DNA from: Jacaranda mimosifolia
Lineage: Eukaryota; Streptophyta; Magnoliopsida; Lamiales; Bignoniaceae
Length of the DNA: 64,000 nucleotides
Assembly: GCA_018894105.1 (NCBI GenBank)
Contig: CM032120.1
Span: 31,456,710 to 31,520,709, forward strand
Direction of reading: 5' to 3'
This document shows, one piece after another, positions 22,780-35,839 of this stretch (positions within the stretch are counted from its first letter, which is position 1; every line of letters begins with the position of its first letter). The notes below the pieces were generated by a model, which was not told the origin of the DNA, did no database searches, and saw nothing but the letters and a program-made list of their open reading frames with translations. A program made the position numbers and the translations under genes.

Positions 22780-24301
22780 GATCCTAAAACTTATAAAGAA
22801 GTTGTGACATCTAGAGATGTAGCATTCTGGAAGGAGGCAATCAATGATAAAATGGACTCAATATTATCTAATAATAGTTGGGTATTAGTAGATTTGCCCC
22901 TTGGTTCAAAACTTATAGGTTGCAAATGGGTCTTCTGAAGAAAATATAATACAGATGGGTCTATTCAAACTTTTAAGGCTAGGTTAGTGGCAAAAGGTTT
23001 TAGAAAAAAAGAAGGTATTGACTATTTTGATACATATGCACCAGTAGCTAGAATAACATCTATTAGAGTATTATTTGCTCTAGCATCTATTCATAATTTA
23101 TGTGTGCATCAAATGAATGTCAAAACAGCTTTCCTCAATGGTGATTTGGATAAGGAGGTATATTGGAACAACCTAAGGGATTTATTCTTCTTGGAAATGA
23201 AAAGAAAGTATACAGGTTGGTAAAGTCATTATATGGCTTGAAACAAGCACCAAAACAATGGCATGAGAAATTCAATTCTGTTATTTTGTCTAATGGGTTT
23301 AAGCATAATAATGATGATAAGTGTATTTATTCTAAATATACAAAGGATTATGGTGTCATTGTGTGCTTATATGTTGATGATAAGCTGATATTTGGGACAA
23401 ATATGAATGACATAAATGAAACAAAGAAGTATTTATCCTCGCAGTTTAAAATGAAAGATCTAGGTGAGGTAGATACTATCTTGGGGATTAAAGTTAAGAA
23501 AAATAGTGGGGGTTATGCTTTGTGCCAAACCCACTACATTGAGAAAATTGTAAAGAAATATCAACATTTGAGAATCAAAGAAGTAAGCACCCCATATGAT
23601 AGTTCACACAAATTAGTGGAGAACTCTAGGAAAGCTATTGCTCAAATTGAGTATGCCAGTGCAATTGGTAGTTTAATGTATGCCATGCATTGTACTAGGC
23701 CAGATATTTCATTTACTGTTTGCAAGCTTTCCAGATATACTAGTAATCATGGCGCTGAACATTGGAAAGCAATTGCTAGAGTCCTTGGATATCTTAAAAT
23801 AACTATAATTTTAGGACTGTATTATGAAAATTACCCAGCGGTATTAGAGAGATACACTGATGCCAGTTGGATAACAAGTGCCAGTGATAATAAGTCTACG
23901 CCTGGTTGGGTATTTACCCTTGGGCTTCTAAGAAACAGATGTGCATAACTCATTCTACTATGGAGTCAGAGTTTGTCGCATTAGCAGGAGCAGGTAAAGA
24001 GGCAGAATGGCTGAGAAATTTATTACTAGAAATAGAGTTGTGGCCACAACCAATACCAGCTATTTCTTTACATTGTGATAGCGAAGCTGCTATGTCTAGA
24101 GCTTATAGCAAGATTTATAATGGAAAATCTAGACATATAAGCTTGAGACATGAGTATGTCAAGCAATTAATTCTTGAAGGAATTATAACCATAATATATA
24201 CAAGAACAAGTAATAACTTGGCGGACCTATTCACAAAAGGACTTACTAAGGATTTAGTAAGTAAAACATCAATTGGAATGGACTCAAGATCCTTTTCCTA
24301 G
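22780..24301 (+). pseudogene. copia reverse transcriptase and RNase H, broken
   Basis: Reverse transcriptase motifs appear in order: GCKWVF, FKARLVAKGF, YAPVARITSIR, VKTAFLNGDL, SLYGLKQAPKQWHEKF and the catalytic YVDD at 23370-23381. RNase H follows with YTDASW, then STMESEFVAL and NLADLFTKGL. Damage seen: a stop at 22936-22938, a frame change between about 23163 and 23223, and another near 23906-23945. The overlapping open frames on each side show these as single small indels. It belongs to the same polyprotein as the upstream gag and integrase. Confidence 0.92.
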
Positions 24302-24827
24302 AGTCACCAGTAATAGAAACCCAACTTTCCCTAGAATACCACTAGTTAAAAGTTCAATGGGTAAAAACAAGTTACTGATAAGTGGTTGTGAAGGTACTAG
24401 GACAACTTTCAAGTAAGCTAGTACATAATATTTGGAGGCTGAGTATAACTCTTAATGAGGCTTAGGTATTTGAATATGACCAAAATTATTCAAAGCTTAA
24501 GGGAAACCTCACCTATATAAACATAAGGAGTGGTGCCGCTCCTGATAAAGGTTCAAGGGTTGACCTTTGGAAATGTTTATGAATACTAGGATGTAGCACA
24601 TGGCCATATTGGTGCTACAAGAATCTCGGTGAATTTCTAAAGGTGTTGGAGAGTCTTGTGTGTGGTACTTCCAGTTCTAATGCAAAGAATAATCGTTCAA
24701 TCGCTTAAGACACCATCTATTCTATTACAACTTTGAAGTACTTACACTAAGGAAAGATTCAAGTCGAGAGACATCTTTCTTATACATGATTCTATAAATT
24801 CTTAACATCACTATCTAAGTAGGGGAT
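24302..24827 (+). other. copia 3' untranslated region and polypurine tract
   Basis: Non-coding sequence between the RNase H end and the 3' LTR. The purine-rich AAGTAGGGGAT directly before the LTR (about 24817-24827) is the expected plus-strand primer tract. Confidence 0.7.
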
Positions 24828-25562
24828 TGTTGGAATTAATTAGGACTCTAGATAATATGTTAAGTGGAGAAGAGATGAGAATTCTTTGGGATCTCAATCC
24901 CACATTGGAAAAATAAGAAAAAGAGAGTTCCTTTATTAGGTGAATATCTTGTTATACTTTCAGATTATTTTAAGGTTTTGGAGAGTGTCCAAGTGCATGG
25001 GAGTTATATATATTGTTTGAATAATATATATATATATATATTTAATAATCAAGAGTTCACTTTGCACATGCATGATGCAGCGTGGATTAAATTAAAATTA
25101 TATTTTAATTTAGTATTTAATTAAATGCGTAATTTAATTAATTATTTAAATTATGTTTTTAATCAGAAACAATGTAACTGTTAGGAAAAAGACCAAACTA
25201 TTATAATCAGTGTGTTGTTTAAACTAACAGTCATAATTGTGTAAGTAGTTGTTGTAACACTATATAAGGGGAATTAATCCACACAAATTATGAATGCATT
25301 TTTAAAGCAAAGTATTATTACTCTCCAAAAAAAAGATATTTCATATTCTTTTCAATTATTCTCAACATCAACAGAAATTCTTAAGTAGGAATTTTAGAGT
25401 GCTAACTGCAATTCCTTGGGTGCCTTAGTTGAATCCTAGGGGTGAATTGTCATAGTTCCTGCAGCACAAATAGTGGGGGGCAATTATCACCTTAAGGACA
25501 GTGTAGGGGCTTCTGCACGCAATTAGGCACATCAAACTTCCAACTTTTCAGCTTTCATAGCA
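24828..25562 (+). repeat. 3' LTR of the copia element
   Basis: It begins TGTTGGAATTAATTAGG and ends TTTCATAGCA. It aligns along its length with the 5' LTR, apart from point differences, a short deletion near the end and small changes in the TA microsatellite. Confidence 0.92.
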
Positions 25563-25567
25563 GAAAG

Positions 25568-26184
25568 AAAAAAGAAAAACCATTAAATGAGGAAGCTAAA
25601 TACGACACATATATATATATATATATACATATAATGACCTCTTAATGAAGTAAACCTTTTGCACATTACAAAGATGAGGAATATAACTCAAAAGGAAGAA
25701 AGCGGAAGGAGATTAAATCTCTACACTGGTCCAACAATGCTACTACCATCAGACTTCTTGTTGGAGACTTGCACTAAAACGCATCCTAGTCATACTATAA
25801 ATATTATACTACAATATTATTCCTAAAAAAGAAAATTACGGATAATTAATTTAATGGGAGATTTACTCTAACCCCTCACTTTGTAAGCACAATTTTTCAA
25901 CTTTCAATTCAGTGTATTGAATCAAAACTATGAATAAAATATAGTAATTCCTCAAAAGAAGATAATCCACATTCCGTTCTTTTTTAGCAAAATAAGACAA
26001 CAGCACATAAGAAGATACGCCATTAACAAATTGCAAAAAGGAAGATAAAAAAGAAAAGCATAAATTGTTGTAAGTGACATCCACAACAAGCTAAGATAAG
26101 CTATTTATGGGGTGCTTGTTTACGGTTAACATAGATTATTGTATTTTATTAGGTTTAATTATTTCAAAAATTTTGGACAATAGA
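25568..26184. other. Intergenic sequence
   Basis: A TA microsatellite lies near 25606-25626. The rest is unremarkable, and the minus-strand ORF at 25863-26084 has no recognisable domain. Confidence 0.5.
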
Positions 26185-26187
26185 TAA

Positions 26188-26652
26188 GGCTTTGTTTGTT
26201 TAGGTTTTCTAAAAATATTTTCCAATTCTTAGAATAAAATCAAATGTGGTGACATATTACCCAATTTTAACTTTCAAAGCATACATTTTTCTACCTAAAA
26301 TGCTCCTAATAAAACACTCAAAATACCCTTAAACTCTAAATATATACATATACTAATCATTATTACAAATATATATACATACACCAACTATCCAACTATA
26401 AATATACATTAGTAAATTATTTAAAAAATAATTTTATCCTACAAATCCAACAAAAATATAATTGATTTAATATTTATAATAAAATGTATCTGCCTGCATA
26501 ATACTTCCAAACAAACAATTCCATCACTAAAATATTTTCCACCTTCCCTCTTAATAAAAATAAACAATTGACACATTCCCAATTTAACCTCACAAAGCAC
26601 ATTCTTCCAAAATATTTTTCATGATTTACTCAAAATTTAAACAAACACAACC
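26188..26652. mobile_element. Tourist-like (PIF/Harbinger) MITE
   Basis: Ends GGCTTTGTTTGTTTAGGTTT and the inverted AATTTAAACAAACACAACC. Flanked by TAA on both sides (26185-26187 and 26653-26655), the 3-bp duplication typical of Harbinger elements. The interior is AT-rich with no ORF. At 465 bp it fits a Tourist-type MITE. Confidence 0.65.
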
Positions 26653-26707
26653 TAACTTTTCAATGGATTTGATTTCGGAGTTCGGAAGAATGTGGGTGCT
26701 TTATTTA

Positions 26708-26825
26708 AGATTTTTTTTTTCCACACACACACACCCCAAGGTTCGCTGGAATTTGAACCCCGAACCTCACTTTTATATATGTGAGGGTGATGTCACTACG
26801 TCAACTAACCAACCAACTGATTATA
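26708..26825 (-). mobile_element. Probable tRNA-derived SINE
   Basis: On the minus strand, a box-A-like TTAGTTGACGTAGTG (26794-26808) and a box-B-like GGTTCAAATTCC (26748-26759) sit in the right order and spacing. A (GT)n stretch and an A-run follow as the tail. TTTATTTA lies on both sides (26700-26707 and 26826-26833) as a likely target duplication. The body is about 118 bp. Confidence 0.6.
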
Positions 26826-26833
26826 TTTATTTA

Positions 26834-28539
26834 GGGTTAATCTTTTTTAATTTATACATACATACTAAAAGTTCTTTAGAGTTGGAACTTTGGATCTCAC
26901 ATGTATTAATGTGAGAGCAGTGCCACTCAAAATATTAATCACTTGGTGGGGTCAACTTAGATCATTATTTTATTTCGTTTGATAGTTTTAAAAATTTCAG
27001 ACATTGAACAACTTTTTAAGTTTCCCCCAATTTTTTTGGTCATATGATCAGGGCATGCCAAATCCAAACAAAATTGAGGCAATTTTCCGGCAAAAAGAAT
27101 TAAAATTGCTAAAAATTGGACTCAATACGGTGAAAATTGAAATATAATTTGTATTTTTTAAAATCAAAATTACTAATGTCCTTTTTTGATAGGAGACAAT
27201 AGTTAGTGGACTAATTTTGCATTTTCCCAACTACAGTGCACTGGCATTTAGAAAATCTATGGTCAAGGAATTACAACTTACAATTTTGGGAGGCATGAAG
27301 CATAGAACATATTTCTGCTTGAATTTCCTGCTAACCCATAATCGCCTGAAAATTAATAAACATTATGTTCATATATAATTGCATGTGCCTATTGTCACAC
27401 TTTATATATATTCATAAAAAATGTTAGTTAATTTATTATTTGTTTTCATTTTTCCACGTTCTCTTTATGCTAATATATTTGCTCATATAATTGACTATCA
27501 GACAGTCTTTATTGAGGTTGGGACTGTTGCATTCATTTATTGTAGAAAAATTTAATTAAATTCCAATGTGGAATTCTCATTTGTGCCTTGAACGCGATCG
27601 AAATTAAGTAAGAGGCTTTCTGTGTGATTCTCTATACTCTTCTTCCTAGTACACCCTCATGTTCTATCTCGATAAAGATTGTTGTATATGGGCCAACTAT
27701 GACTGTGACTGTGAGTTTCATTATGATCTACCGGCCAGTGTGAGTACGTATCTGTGTCCCTTAACCCCCCCAATGCAAATTAGTGGAAGAAAATTTAATA
27801 GTGTGGGTTGCTTAGATGAGCTAACTGTTATCCACCGTACTTGTAAATATGAGCTGAAAGTTGATTTTCTGAACAACAAATTAAGAGTCATTTTTAGTCC
27901 TCCCAAGTCCCAACACAATAGTCAATTTTTTTTAATTTTTCATGTATGTTTCTATGCTACAATGTTCAGTTTTAGCTTTAGAACATAATAAAGATAATAT
28001 TCTAAACTGTGAGCTCGTAACACGCAAACAGAGGGACAACCAGCATTAATATTCGCAAACATAACGTATTCATTCAAACAAATTTCTTTTTCTCCTGGAA
28101 CTCATTAATGCTATGATTGGTTTATTTCCCTTAGTTATGCTTATTCTTAGAAATAATTGCTAGGAAGTATTTTAATTTCCAGAATAGACTTTCTTTCTTC
28201 AAAATATCTTAAGTTATCCTAATTAATTATTCTAAATAATTCTTTGTTTGTTGAGTTTCTGCATCTCAAACTGGTTGAATTGCAAAATGTGAGCAAAGAA
28301 TTATAGCTCAGTTTCCAAGAATTCAATTTGGTATGCCCGGTAGATTTTATGCTCAATACGTTGGTGGCTGCATAATCATTGAATTGTGATATAGAATTCA
28401 AACCTAATCCCTTCCCTTTATGTTATAGGAAGATAAAAAATTTATTTGTTGTAGTTGTCACCTATCATATTTGGGCATGTCTATGACAAGGTATATTAGT
28501 ATTTACTTCATATCATGTATCATACATCTATCTTTTTAC
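26834..28539. other. Intergenic sequence
   Basis: A decayed SINE-like phrase may be present at 26870-26930 on the minus strand (GAGTGGCACTGCTCTCACAT). Otherwise no gene is supported. The ORF at 27659-27988 is cysteine-containing but matches no family I know. Confidence 0.45.
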
Positions 28540-29033
28540 AATAAGTTGTTGGTCCGCATTTTAAAATTTTAGCACAATAAGTCCCTGGTAAATATTTTAA
28601 AAAGATAATAAAAAATATTTTTCAAAAAAACCTATTATATTAGATAACATCATTATATAATTTTGAATTATATATATTATGATATTAAAATAACAAAATA
28701 ATATAGTTAAATATAATTATCTTTATTTATTAACTAAAATAAAAAGTTTAAGAATAAATACAAAATCTAAAACTATCATCATAACAATATAATTTAATTT
28801 TAAATAGGCACTTAATTAATTTTAATCATTGTAATATAATTCTAATATAGTTTAAATCATTTTGAACAATATAATTTAATATATTTTAAATAAATAAAAT
28901 AACTAAAAATAATTATTTTGAATTAATACTTTTAATAATATATAAAAATATAGATGTATTTAAAATACTTTGAGTAAATTAATATTTAATTAAAAATAAA
29001 TAAGTAAAAAATTGAAAAATAAAAAAACCAAAA
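28540..29033. other. AT-rich sequence
   Basis: Nearly pure A/T with 'taatataatttaat' style runs. No gene. Confidence 0.5.
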
Positions 29034-29650
29034 ATGAGTCAATCTTCCTCCCCAGCCACTAACCCGACAAGCGCCCCCCCACCCCCAACCCACTCACACA
29101 CCATCCCACGACTCCCACCCCTCCAGCCCACCCCCCTCCTTTCTCGCCAACCCATAGCCGATCAGCCGCCTAGCCATGGCCAGATCTGTCCCCCTAGTCG
29201 AGCAGATGCCGGCCACAAGAATCGAATTTGGTTGGTGGTTGGGGCTGGGGTTGGGGTTTATCTATACACATTTATATATATGTACATATCTAGTTATATA
29301 TATAATATATAGATGTGTATATATATCCACATATATGTAAATATATATTATTTTAAAATATTTTTTGTGGAGGGTTTTTGTGATATTTAATTTTTATTTT
29401 TTTATTTCTTTTAATTTTTTAGTGAGGATTAAATGGACATTTCATAATCTATCATTTTTTTTTTCATAAATAGATCAAGTTTAGGGAATTTTTTCATAAA
29501 TAGATAATGATTTTCGTCAAAATTTCAAATGAAAAATTGAACGAAGGACTAAAACTATTTAAAATATATAAAATTTGGACTAAAAATGTTCAATACCATA
29601 AGTTTGGTATTAACAGTGTATACACAATTAAATTGTAGGATCAAAAAGAT
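29034..29650. mobile_element. Half of a GC-centred non-autonomous TIR element
   Basis: A C-rich core (29034-29240) containing CTAGCCATGGCCAGATCTG leads through TA repeats to an arm with 'ggagggtttttgtgat' and 'ggactaaaaatgttcaatacc'. This is the mirror layout of 1725-2392. The opposite arm is missing. The ORF at 29034-29312 is a translation of the repeat. Confidence 0.4.
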
Positions 29651-30272
29651 AATTTTTTCATTTGATTAAATTAAATAAGTATTTAATATAAGATTTTATT
29701 ATTAATTGTCACTTTTGAACACAATGAACCATTAACATATGATTATAATTGACCATGAACCAATCGTATAGATAACATGTTAAACATACATATTATGTTA
29801 CCAACTAATTACTAAATTAAAAGGTTATGATTCATATTTTAAATCAAACAGTTTATATTAAATACATTTGTACTTTCCTCATATGAGGCATATACAATTA
29901 AAATTGCACCGTAGACTACTCCATGATATTTCTGGGCAAAGAAAAGGTTAAAACATCTTGATCTGCTTTTCCTTTTTGCTTATTTTTCTATTTGTTTTCA
30001 TTTACAAAATGTTGAAGATATTAGTAGTAGTTTCAAAGTTCTTCTTCTTCTTCTTTTTGATGAATAAATAGTTCTTTCTCTCAACAGAAATTTCAACGAT
30101 CCAACACCATATATCATACTTCATGACGGCATCCAGTCTCATTTATTTATGCAACATTATGGAAATTCTTATTATAAAAAGCCCTTAAAGCTCAATATAC
30201 ACTTGAGCATATTGCTCATAAGTCAAACACAACTGATTGGAATTGATAACCAAACCACATGTCTTCGATGCA
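29651..30272. other. Intergenic sequence downstream of the broken MsrA copy
   Basis: Read on the minus strand, this follows the MsrA stop codon. A possible AATAAA signal lies about 125 bp beyond the stop (near 30145). No other gene was seen. Confidence 0.4.
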
Positions 30273-30810
30273 TCAATCGTAGCATCGGATAGGATCATTG
30301 CAGCCTTTAGGAGCCGACTGCCTCAAACCATATCTCCCACACTTCTCCAAATACTGCTGGTGGTACTCTTCCTTGATCTTTATAAAATGTCTTTGCGGGA
30401 AGAATTTCTGTGACAGTATTCCTATCCTTGATCTCTTTCTGCTTTGCTTCCAATGAATCTTGAGCTAATTTATCTTGCATCTCATTGTAATATATAGTAT
30501 ATCGCCGAACTGTACTGCACGCCAACATCTTCTCCCTGGTGATTGAGAGAGTCGTAGGATCACGTTTTCCCCAGAAGAAGGCAGAGTGGTGTGTACCGGC
30601 AAGCAAACATTCGGGTCAAAACCCGGACCCCTTCAGCATGGTTGATGGATCCAATACAAACTGATTTGTAATTTGGGTCATGAGCATGGCCCTGCGAATG
30701 GCCCACTCCAGTTTTCACCATGCCCTCCACTCTCTGAAAGCCAACTCCATGCAGCTCCAAAAGCAGCCCGCTGCAAACTGGGCCGGGTTGGTTGCTTCAG
30801 TGAAACCCAT
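30273..30810 (-). pseudogene. Peptide methionine sulfoxide reductase A, frameshifted copy
   Basis: MsrA reduces methionine-S-sulfoxide in proteins. The minus strand keeps, in order, an ATG at 30810, the active-site GCFW motif (30757-30768), a VKTGVGHSQGHAHDPNYKSV region, WGKRDPTTL, TVTEILPAK and the C-terminal GCNDPIRCYD with a stop at 30273-30275. These lie in different frames. At least three small indels separate them: right after GCFW, before the WGKRDPTTL block and near the C-terminus. The GCFW and stop codons are themselves out of phase. The span of 538 bp is close to the coding length of a plant MsrA with no intron, so it may be a processed copy. A poly-A tract or target duplication was not identified, so a decayed gene remains possible. 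Confidence 0.85.
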
Positions 30811-31206
30811 TTCTCGTTTGTCTCTCTTGATTGTTTTGTTTGTGGTGCTTTTCCTTTCTTTTCTGTGCTTATCCATAAGTCCCCCTTTGATATGCCTCTG
30901 AACAGAAAGATCCTCTCTGTTCCCAATCTTCTTATACTTCTCAACCCACTATTGATTAAGGAGAAGAAGCCCCTGTAAAGATTGAAAGTGTGGAGTCTCG
31001 GGTGTGAAATATATGAAACTCATTTTACTATGCGGGAAAAAGACACCCAAAGTTGGATCCCATCGCACACTGCCATCCACTCCCATAGCTTTTTTCATAT
31101 TCCTAACACCAAAATAAAAATACGAAAAAAAAAAAAAAATCCATTTAAAATCTGACTATAAAAGGGACTTCTAGTAAAATAATTTAAAATTTCTTATGAA
31201 AACTAA
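30811..31206. other. Upstream flank of the MsrA copy
   Basis: Next to the MsrA ATG, the minus strand is A/G-rich and resembles a 5' untranslated leader. No other gene was seen. Confidence 0.4.
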
Positions 31207-33066
31207 GGTAAATGTCATAAATGGTCTCTAATATTTAATTCAGAATCACTTTAGTACCTAATTTTTAAAAATTCATCTTTTAATCCCTAACATTAATATA
31301 TCGTTTCACTTTAGTCCCTAAAATTATTTTCTGGCAGTTTTTGGCTGGAAAATTGACCAATTTTGACATTTTAAGGGCAAAATTGTCAATTTATAATTTT
31401 ATGTTCCACTTTGGTCCCTATATAAGGTTTTATGTTCTAATTTAGTCCATATGTTACTTTTTTTCTTTTATAGATATATGTCCATGTGTGTATATATTTG
31501 TGTATAATAATATCTGTGTATATATAATTGATACTAATATTAGTCACATGCTCATATATTATTATTAATAGTTCATAATATATTATTGATATATTAATAT
31601 CATTTGTGATACTATTATAATTAATAATATTAATTGTATGATTAGTAATATATTAATAATAATAATAATAAAGATTATATTATAATAATTTTAATTATAT
31701 TCATAATATGTAGTATTAATAATAATACATGATACTAATAAATATTAAATTAATTTTATTATTATTATTATTAATATAATTAACCATAAGAATAGTAAGA
31801 TTAATATTATCAATGAAAATAATAGTATTATTATGATAATATAATAATCTAATATTATTAGGATTATTGTAATAATATATTAATAATAATAATATTACTA
31901 ATAAAAATCTAAGTAAGCAAAGACTTTTTCCAATAAGACAAAAAAATTGTCATGTTAGCTGGAAATTTGCCACTTCAGCAAAAATTTCAAAATTCAACAA
32001 ATTTTGGCATGCCACATCAGCATTTTCGGCCATTTTATGAGATTCCGGCGACTTTCGGACTAAATGTTCAATTTTTTTTAATTTAGAAGACTAAATTTAA
32101 AATTGCATAACATATAGGACAAAATTGAAAGTCGGAAAATTTTATAGGAAGAAAAAAATATTTTTCATGTTTGCTGGGGGTAGTTGCCATGGCCAACCAC
32201 CATGGGGTGGGGACCCCGCTCCCTCCACAACCCCCATCCCCATCCCCATCCCCACCTTATGAATTAAAAAAGGCCAAAAACCCCATTGTATTTTGAAATT
32301 ATGCACACCGTCTCCCGCTCCTTATTTGCTTCAATTTAACCCAATTTTAACATATAAAAACTATATTACCCTTAATTATTTCATATATTTTCAGCTTAAT
32401 TTATTTTTTTAAAATATATTTTCGTATATCTTTTTTCATCCCCTTTAAATTTATAAAAACTATTTTTAGTTTTGTATTTTCATTTCTCTAATTTATTCTA
32501 CTCTTTTTATTTTTGTATATATTATATATAAATCTATATATTATATATAAAATATATAAATATATAATGTTTTTATGTATATTTTATGTCATGTGTATAT
32601 ATTATATTTATAATATATTATATATTTGTATATAATATATATTAATAAATAAATATAAATATATAAAAATACTATATAATTATATTTGTATAATAATCCC
32701 ACCCGCCCCTCCAAACCCCCATCCCCATCCCAACTGCCCCGTCCCCACCTCATGGTGATTGACCATGGCAGCTATCTCCAGTAAACGGGAAAATTATATT
32801 TTTCGTCCTATAAAATTTTTCGACTTTCAATTTTGTCCTATATGTTATACAATTTTAAATTTAGTCCTATAAGTTAAAAAAAATTACACATTTAGTTCGA
32901 AAGTAGCCGGAATCTCATAAAATGGCCGGAAAATGCTGATATAGCATGCCAAAATTTGTTGAATTTTGGAATTTTTGCTTAGGTGGCAAATTTCTAGCTG
33001 ACATGACAATTTTTTTGTCTTGTTGAAAAAAATCTTTGTTTACTTGGATTTTCATTAGTAATATTC
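31207..33066. mobile_element. MULE of the same family as 16882-18564, right end missing
   Basis: The left TIR (31207 onward, GGTAAATGTCATAAATGG, then 'tttcactttagtcccta') matches the family. It runs through ATT/TAA microsatellites into a second pair of inverted arms (about 31893-32195 and 32755-33066) around C-rich CCCCATCCCCATCC cores. The outer right TIR is absent. A related copy with the same interior occurs at 46999-48450. An AT-rich stretch (32271-32695) between the arms may be a further insertion. Confidence 0.7.
31893..33066. repeat. Fold-back arms inside the truncated MULE
   Basis: The left arm contains AAGTAAGCAAAGACTTTTTC and ATAGGACAAAATTGAAAGTC. The right arm holds their inverted counterparts. 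The arms are about 300 bp each and could form a long hairpin. Confidence 0.75.
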
Positions 33067-35560
33067 TGATTTGATCTGTGAATTCCGACGTCAAATTCAT
33101 CCAAGAAATCAAGGCAATGATCAATAAAACTTTAAAACCAATACTAACAAAAAATTTCTATATGTCACTAGCCTAGTGCATAAATACTCACAAAACTTAT
33201 CAACAATTTGTCCTTTCATACGTACTTTGTTGAATCGCTCATAAATTTCTTTCTATATATCTTTTTGGCTCGATCTTGCGGCATTAGAAAGTCAAGAAAG
33301 ATTACTAAAACTTTTATGTTTATGATGCAGTCTGAATTGGCTAATATAAGAGAGAAAAATCGAGTTCAAGAGGCAGCAGTGGTGCTGAAACAAATTTCCA
33401 GTTTTCAGGAATTTGTTTTTGATGTGAAACTTGATTGTATTTAAGCTATAACTTTCACAACATGCCTCAAATGAAGGTGATTCAAAATCCTGTGAAAACC
33501 TATGAGATAGATCTATAATTTATCTGTTGAAACCTTTTCCAAATTCAATTTGGAACTAAGGGAAAAATGCATTACAATGTTCTCATGGAAATAAACGGGC
33601 ATTTTCTGTAGAAAGATTTCTAACATGGCACATCAATATATTTCATAAATAAAATAAAAACTTTTGGATTCTAATATTACTGGATTATTCTAGACAAGTT
33701 TGAAATTAGTTTTACAAAAATTAATAAATTAAGATACTTCAATTATCATGCATAGCAAATCCCTCAAATTCAAGATAGTGATCCAACTCGACAAGCACTG
33801 AGGCAGTTTTACTTGAAGAATTTTAGAAAAATAACTATAAGGTCTGAGACTTTAAAATTTTGTAGTAATATTTTAAACACATTAAAGTTTCATATTAAAA
33901 ATTTTTAATTAAAAATTCTTTGATTTCAATGGATAAATATATTTTTAAAAAGAAACAATTTAGACTCGCCACTCAATTTGGCAGGAAAATTTCAAGATTT
34001 TTATAAAATTCAAGAAAAAATTATTTAAACATGAAATTTTATAGGAAAGTTATAAACACATCGAATATTGTACAAAACAAATTTGAAATAAAATTACCAG
34101 AATTTAGTCAACAAATTGATATAAAACATTTAACTCTAGAATCTGAAAATCAAAACCTAACAGCATCAACTATTAAACTTTGCAATTGTCAAATGCATAC
34201 AAAATACAAATACTATGACATATAGTTTAACAAAAACTTATGTTTATAACATAATTTAAATATGAGACCATACCTATGAAGAAGCGAGAACAAGAGTCGA
34301 CAGCATTGAGATTTCTTGGCAATCTTTTTCTTGCCCTACCGTTTTGGATTTCTTCAAAGGAGAGAAATGGGCTGAGAACTTTCTAAGGAAAATTATTTTG
34401 CTGGAAAATATCAAAGTCTGAATGTCTATCGAAGAGAGAAGAAGTGATTTGAATGTGATAAGGAAAAGGGACCTAATAAATTAGGAGCTCTACAAAGACT
34501 AGAATTGCTGAAAATTCTATCTTTATCTACATATTTGCTTGTATATTATTATTATTATTTATTTCATCTTTTCTTTTTGTGTGTTTTGAATAAGAATCCA
34601 ATGTAATTTTAGTAAATAAGTTTTTAATTATTCCTAAATAATTGACTAATCTTATTTAATTAAGTTTTAAAAGCAAGAAAAAATATGGGACACTACACAA
34701 GAGGTGGACAGATAGAGTATTTTTTATACCCTTTTGCCCTTGAAAGTTGTTCCCGTTTCTCAAAAGAGCTTCATCTACACCAGAACCTAATATATCAAAA
34801 CTATTCCGAAGTATTAAATGGATAAACACACTGGGGTTACCAGGAGTCAAAGTACCCACAGATTCTCTAAGTTGTCAATTGAATTTTCTGCTAGTTCTAG
34901 AGTTCCTAATATTGATTGATTGCTAATGCTATAAATTTAGGTTTCTGGCTTGAAGTAAAAGTACTAATAAAAATAATGACACATTGTTAATTTTTTTCCT
35001 TTTTATTTAATTCGAAACAAAAATATACTAGTAAAAGTACTATTTTCTAACAAAAACTTAAAATGCTAGTGTCACTTTTTCTTGGAGGCATTAAGAAATA
35101 GTCCAATTCTCTAAGTTTTCCCTCTTTAAATTTTGATACACTTCAAGAAAAAAGACCTATTCTCTAATCTTTCCCTTTCTAATTCATGACATGTTTTTAT
35201 CAAAAAAACTAATTCTAAATTAAAATCCTGCTATTGATTAATTCAAAATTTTAATTGATCTTTATGTAATCAATTTTTTTAACTTTAAACTTTTTTGCTA
35301 ATAACGAAAATATATTACTTTAACGCAAAAAATGTTTTTATTACAATTTAATATATTCAAAAAAAGTTGTTTATATAAACACATACAAAAATACTATCAG
35401 TATGAGTAATTCATTATGATTTTTCCTCTCTCTGAAATTAGAAAAGTTTAACATTCATTTTAGCTAAAATATTAAATCCCAAATTGTAATTTTCACCTTC
35501 TCTTTCCAGTAAATCAACGACAATCATCTGAATACCTTTGTTACTAATCCCCTATTTGTA
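33067..35560. other. Intergenic sequence
   Basis: Several short ORFs but none with recognisable domains. No terminal repeats of a mobile element were found. Confidence 0.45.
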
Positions 35561-35839
35561 GTTCCAACTGGTCTTCTCCTTCGGCCCATATTACTAATCT
35601 CAAACCCTAGTTTATCACTCAAAAATGTTATTCGACCTGTAAATATTGTCAATTTCTGTTAAGCAAAAGAGTTTATGGCGTGAGGATTTGCCCGCACATG
35701 TGAAAACAGTGGTTGTTTGTTAAAGGATTTGCGGAAAGAAAAGGTAATCCAATTTTCCTGAATTATTCCTTCTCTTCCGCTGAATTAATCTGTATTAATT
35801 ACCGTTAGTGAATTAGTTAATTAGAGTTTCTTAGCAGCT

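Larger units (their letters stand above)
19568..25562 (+). mobile_element. Ty1/copia LTR retrotransposon, full length but inactivated
   Basis: A 5995-bp element with two LTRs (TG...CA), flanked by a perfect 5-bp duplication GAAAG (19563-19567 and 25563-25567). The internal order is gag, protease, integrase, reverse transcriptase, RNase H, which is the copia order. The LTRs differ at about 11 positions in their first 220 bp by eye, so the insertion is not very recent. Stops and frameshifts are scattered through the coding region. Confidence 0.95.

Noticed and set aside
27659..27988. 109-codon ORF with several cysteines
   Set aside because: No family resemblance, and most of the opposite strand is open as well. 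Probably chance.
35146..35175. CACTTCAAGAAAAAAGACC as the left end of the CACTA element ending at 41198
   Set aside because: Only the first dozen bases resemble a CACTA terminus, and the following sequence does not match the inverted right end.
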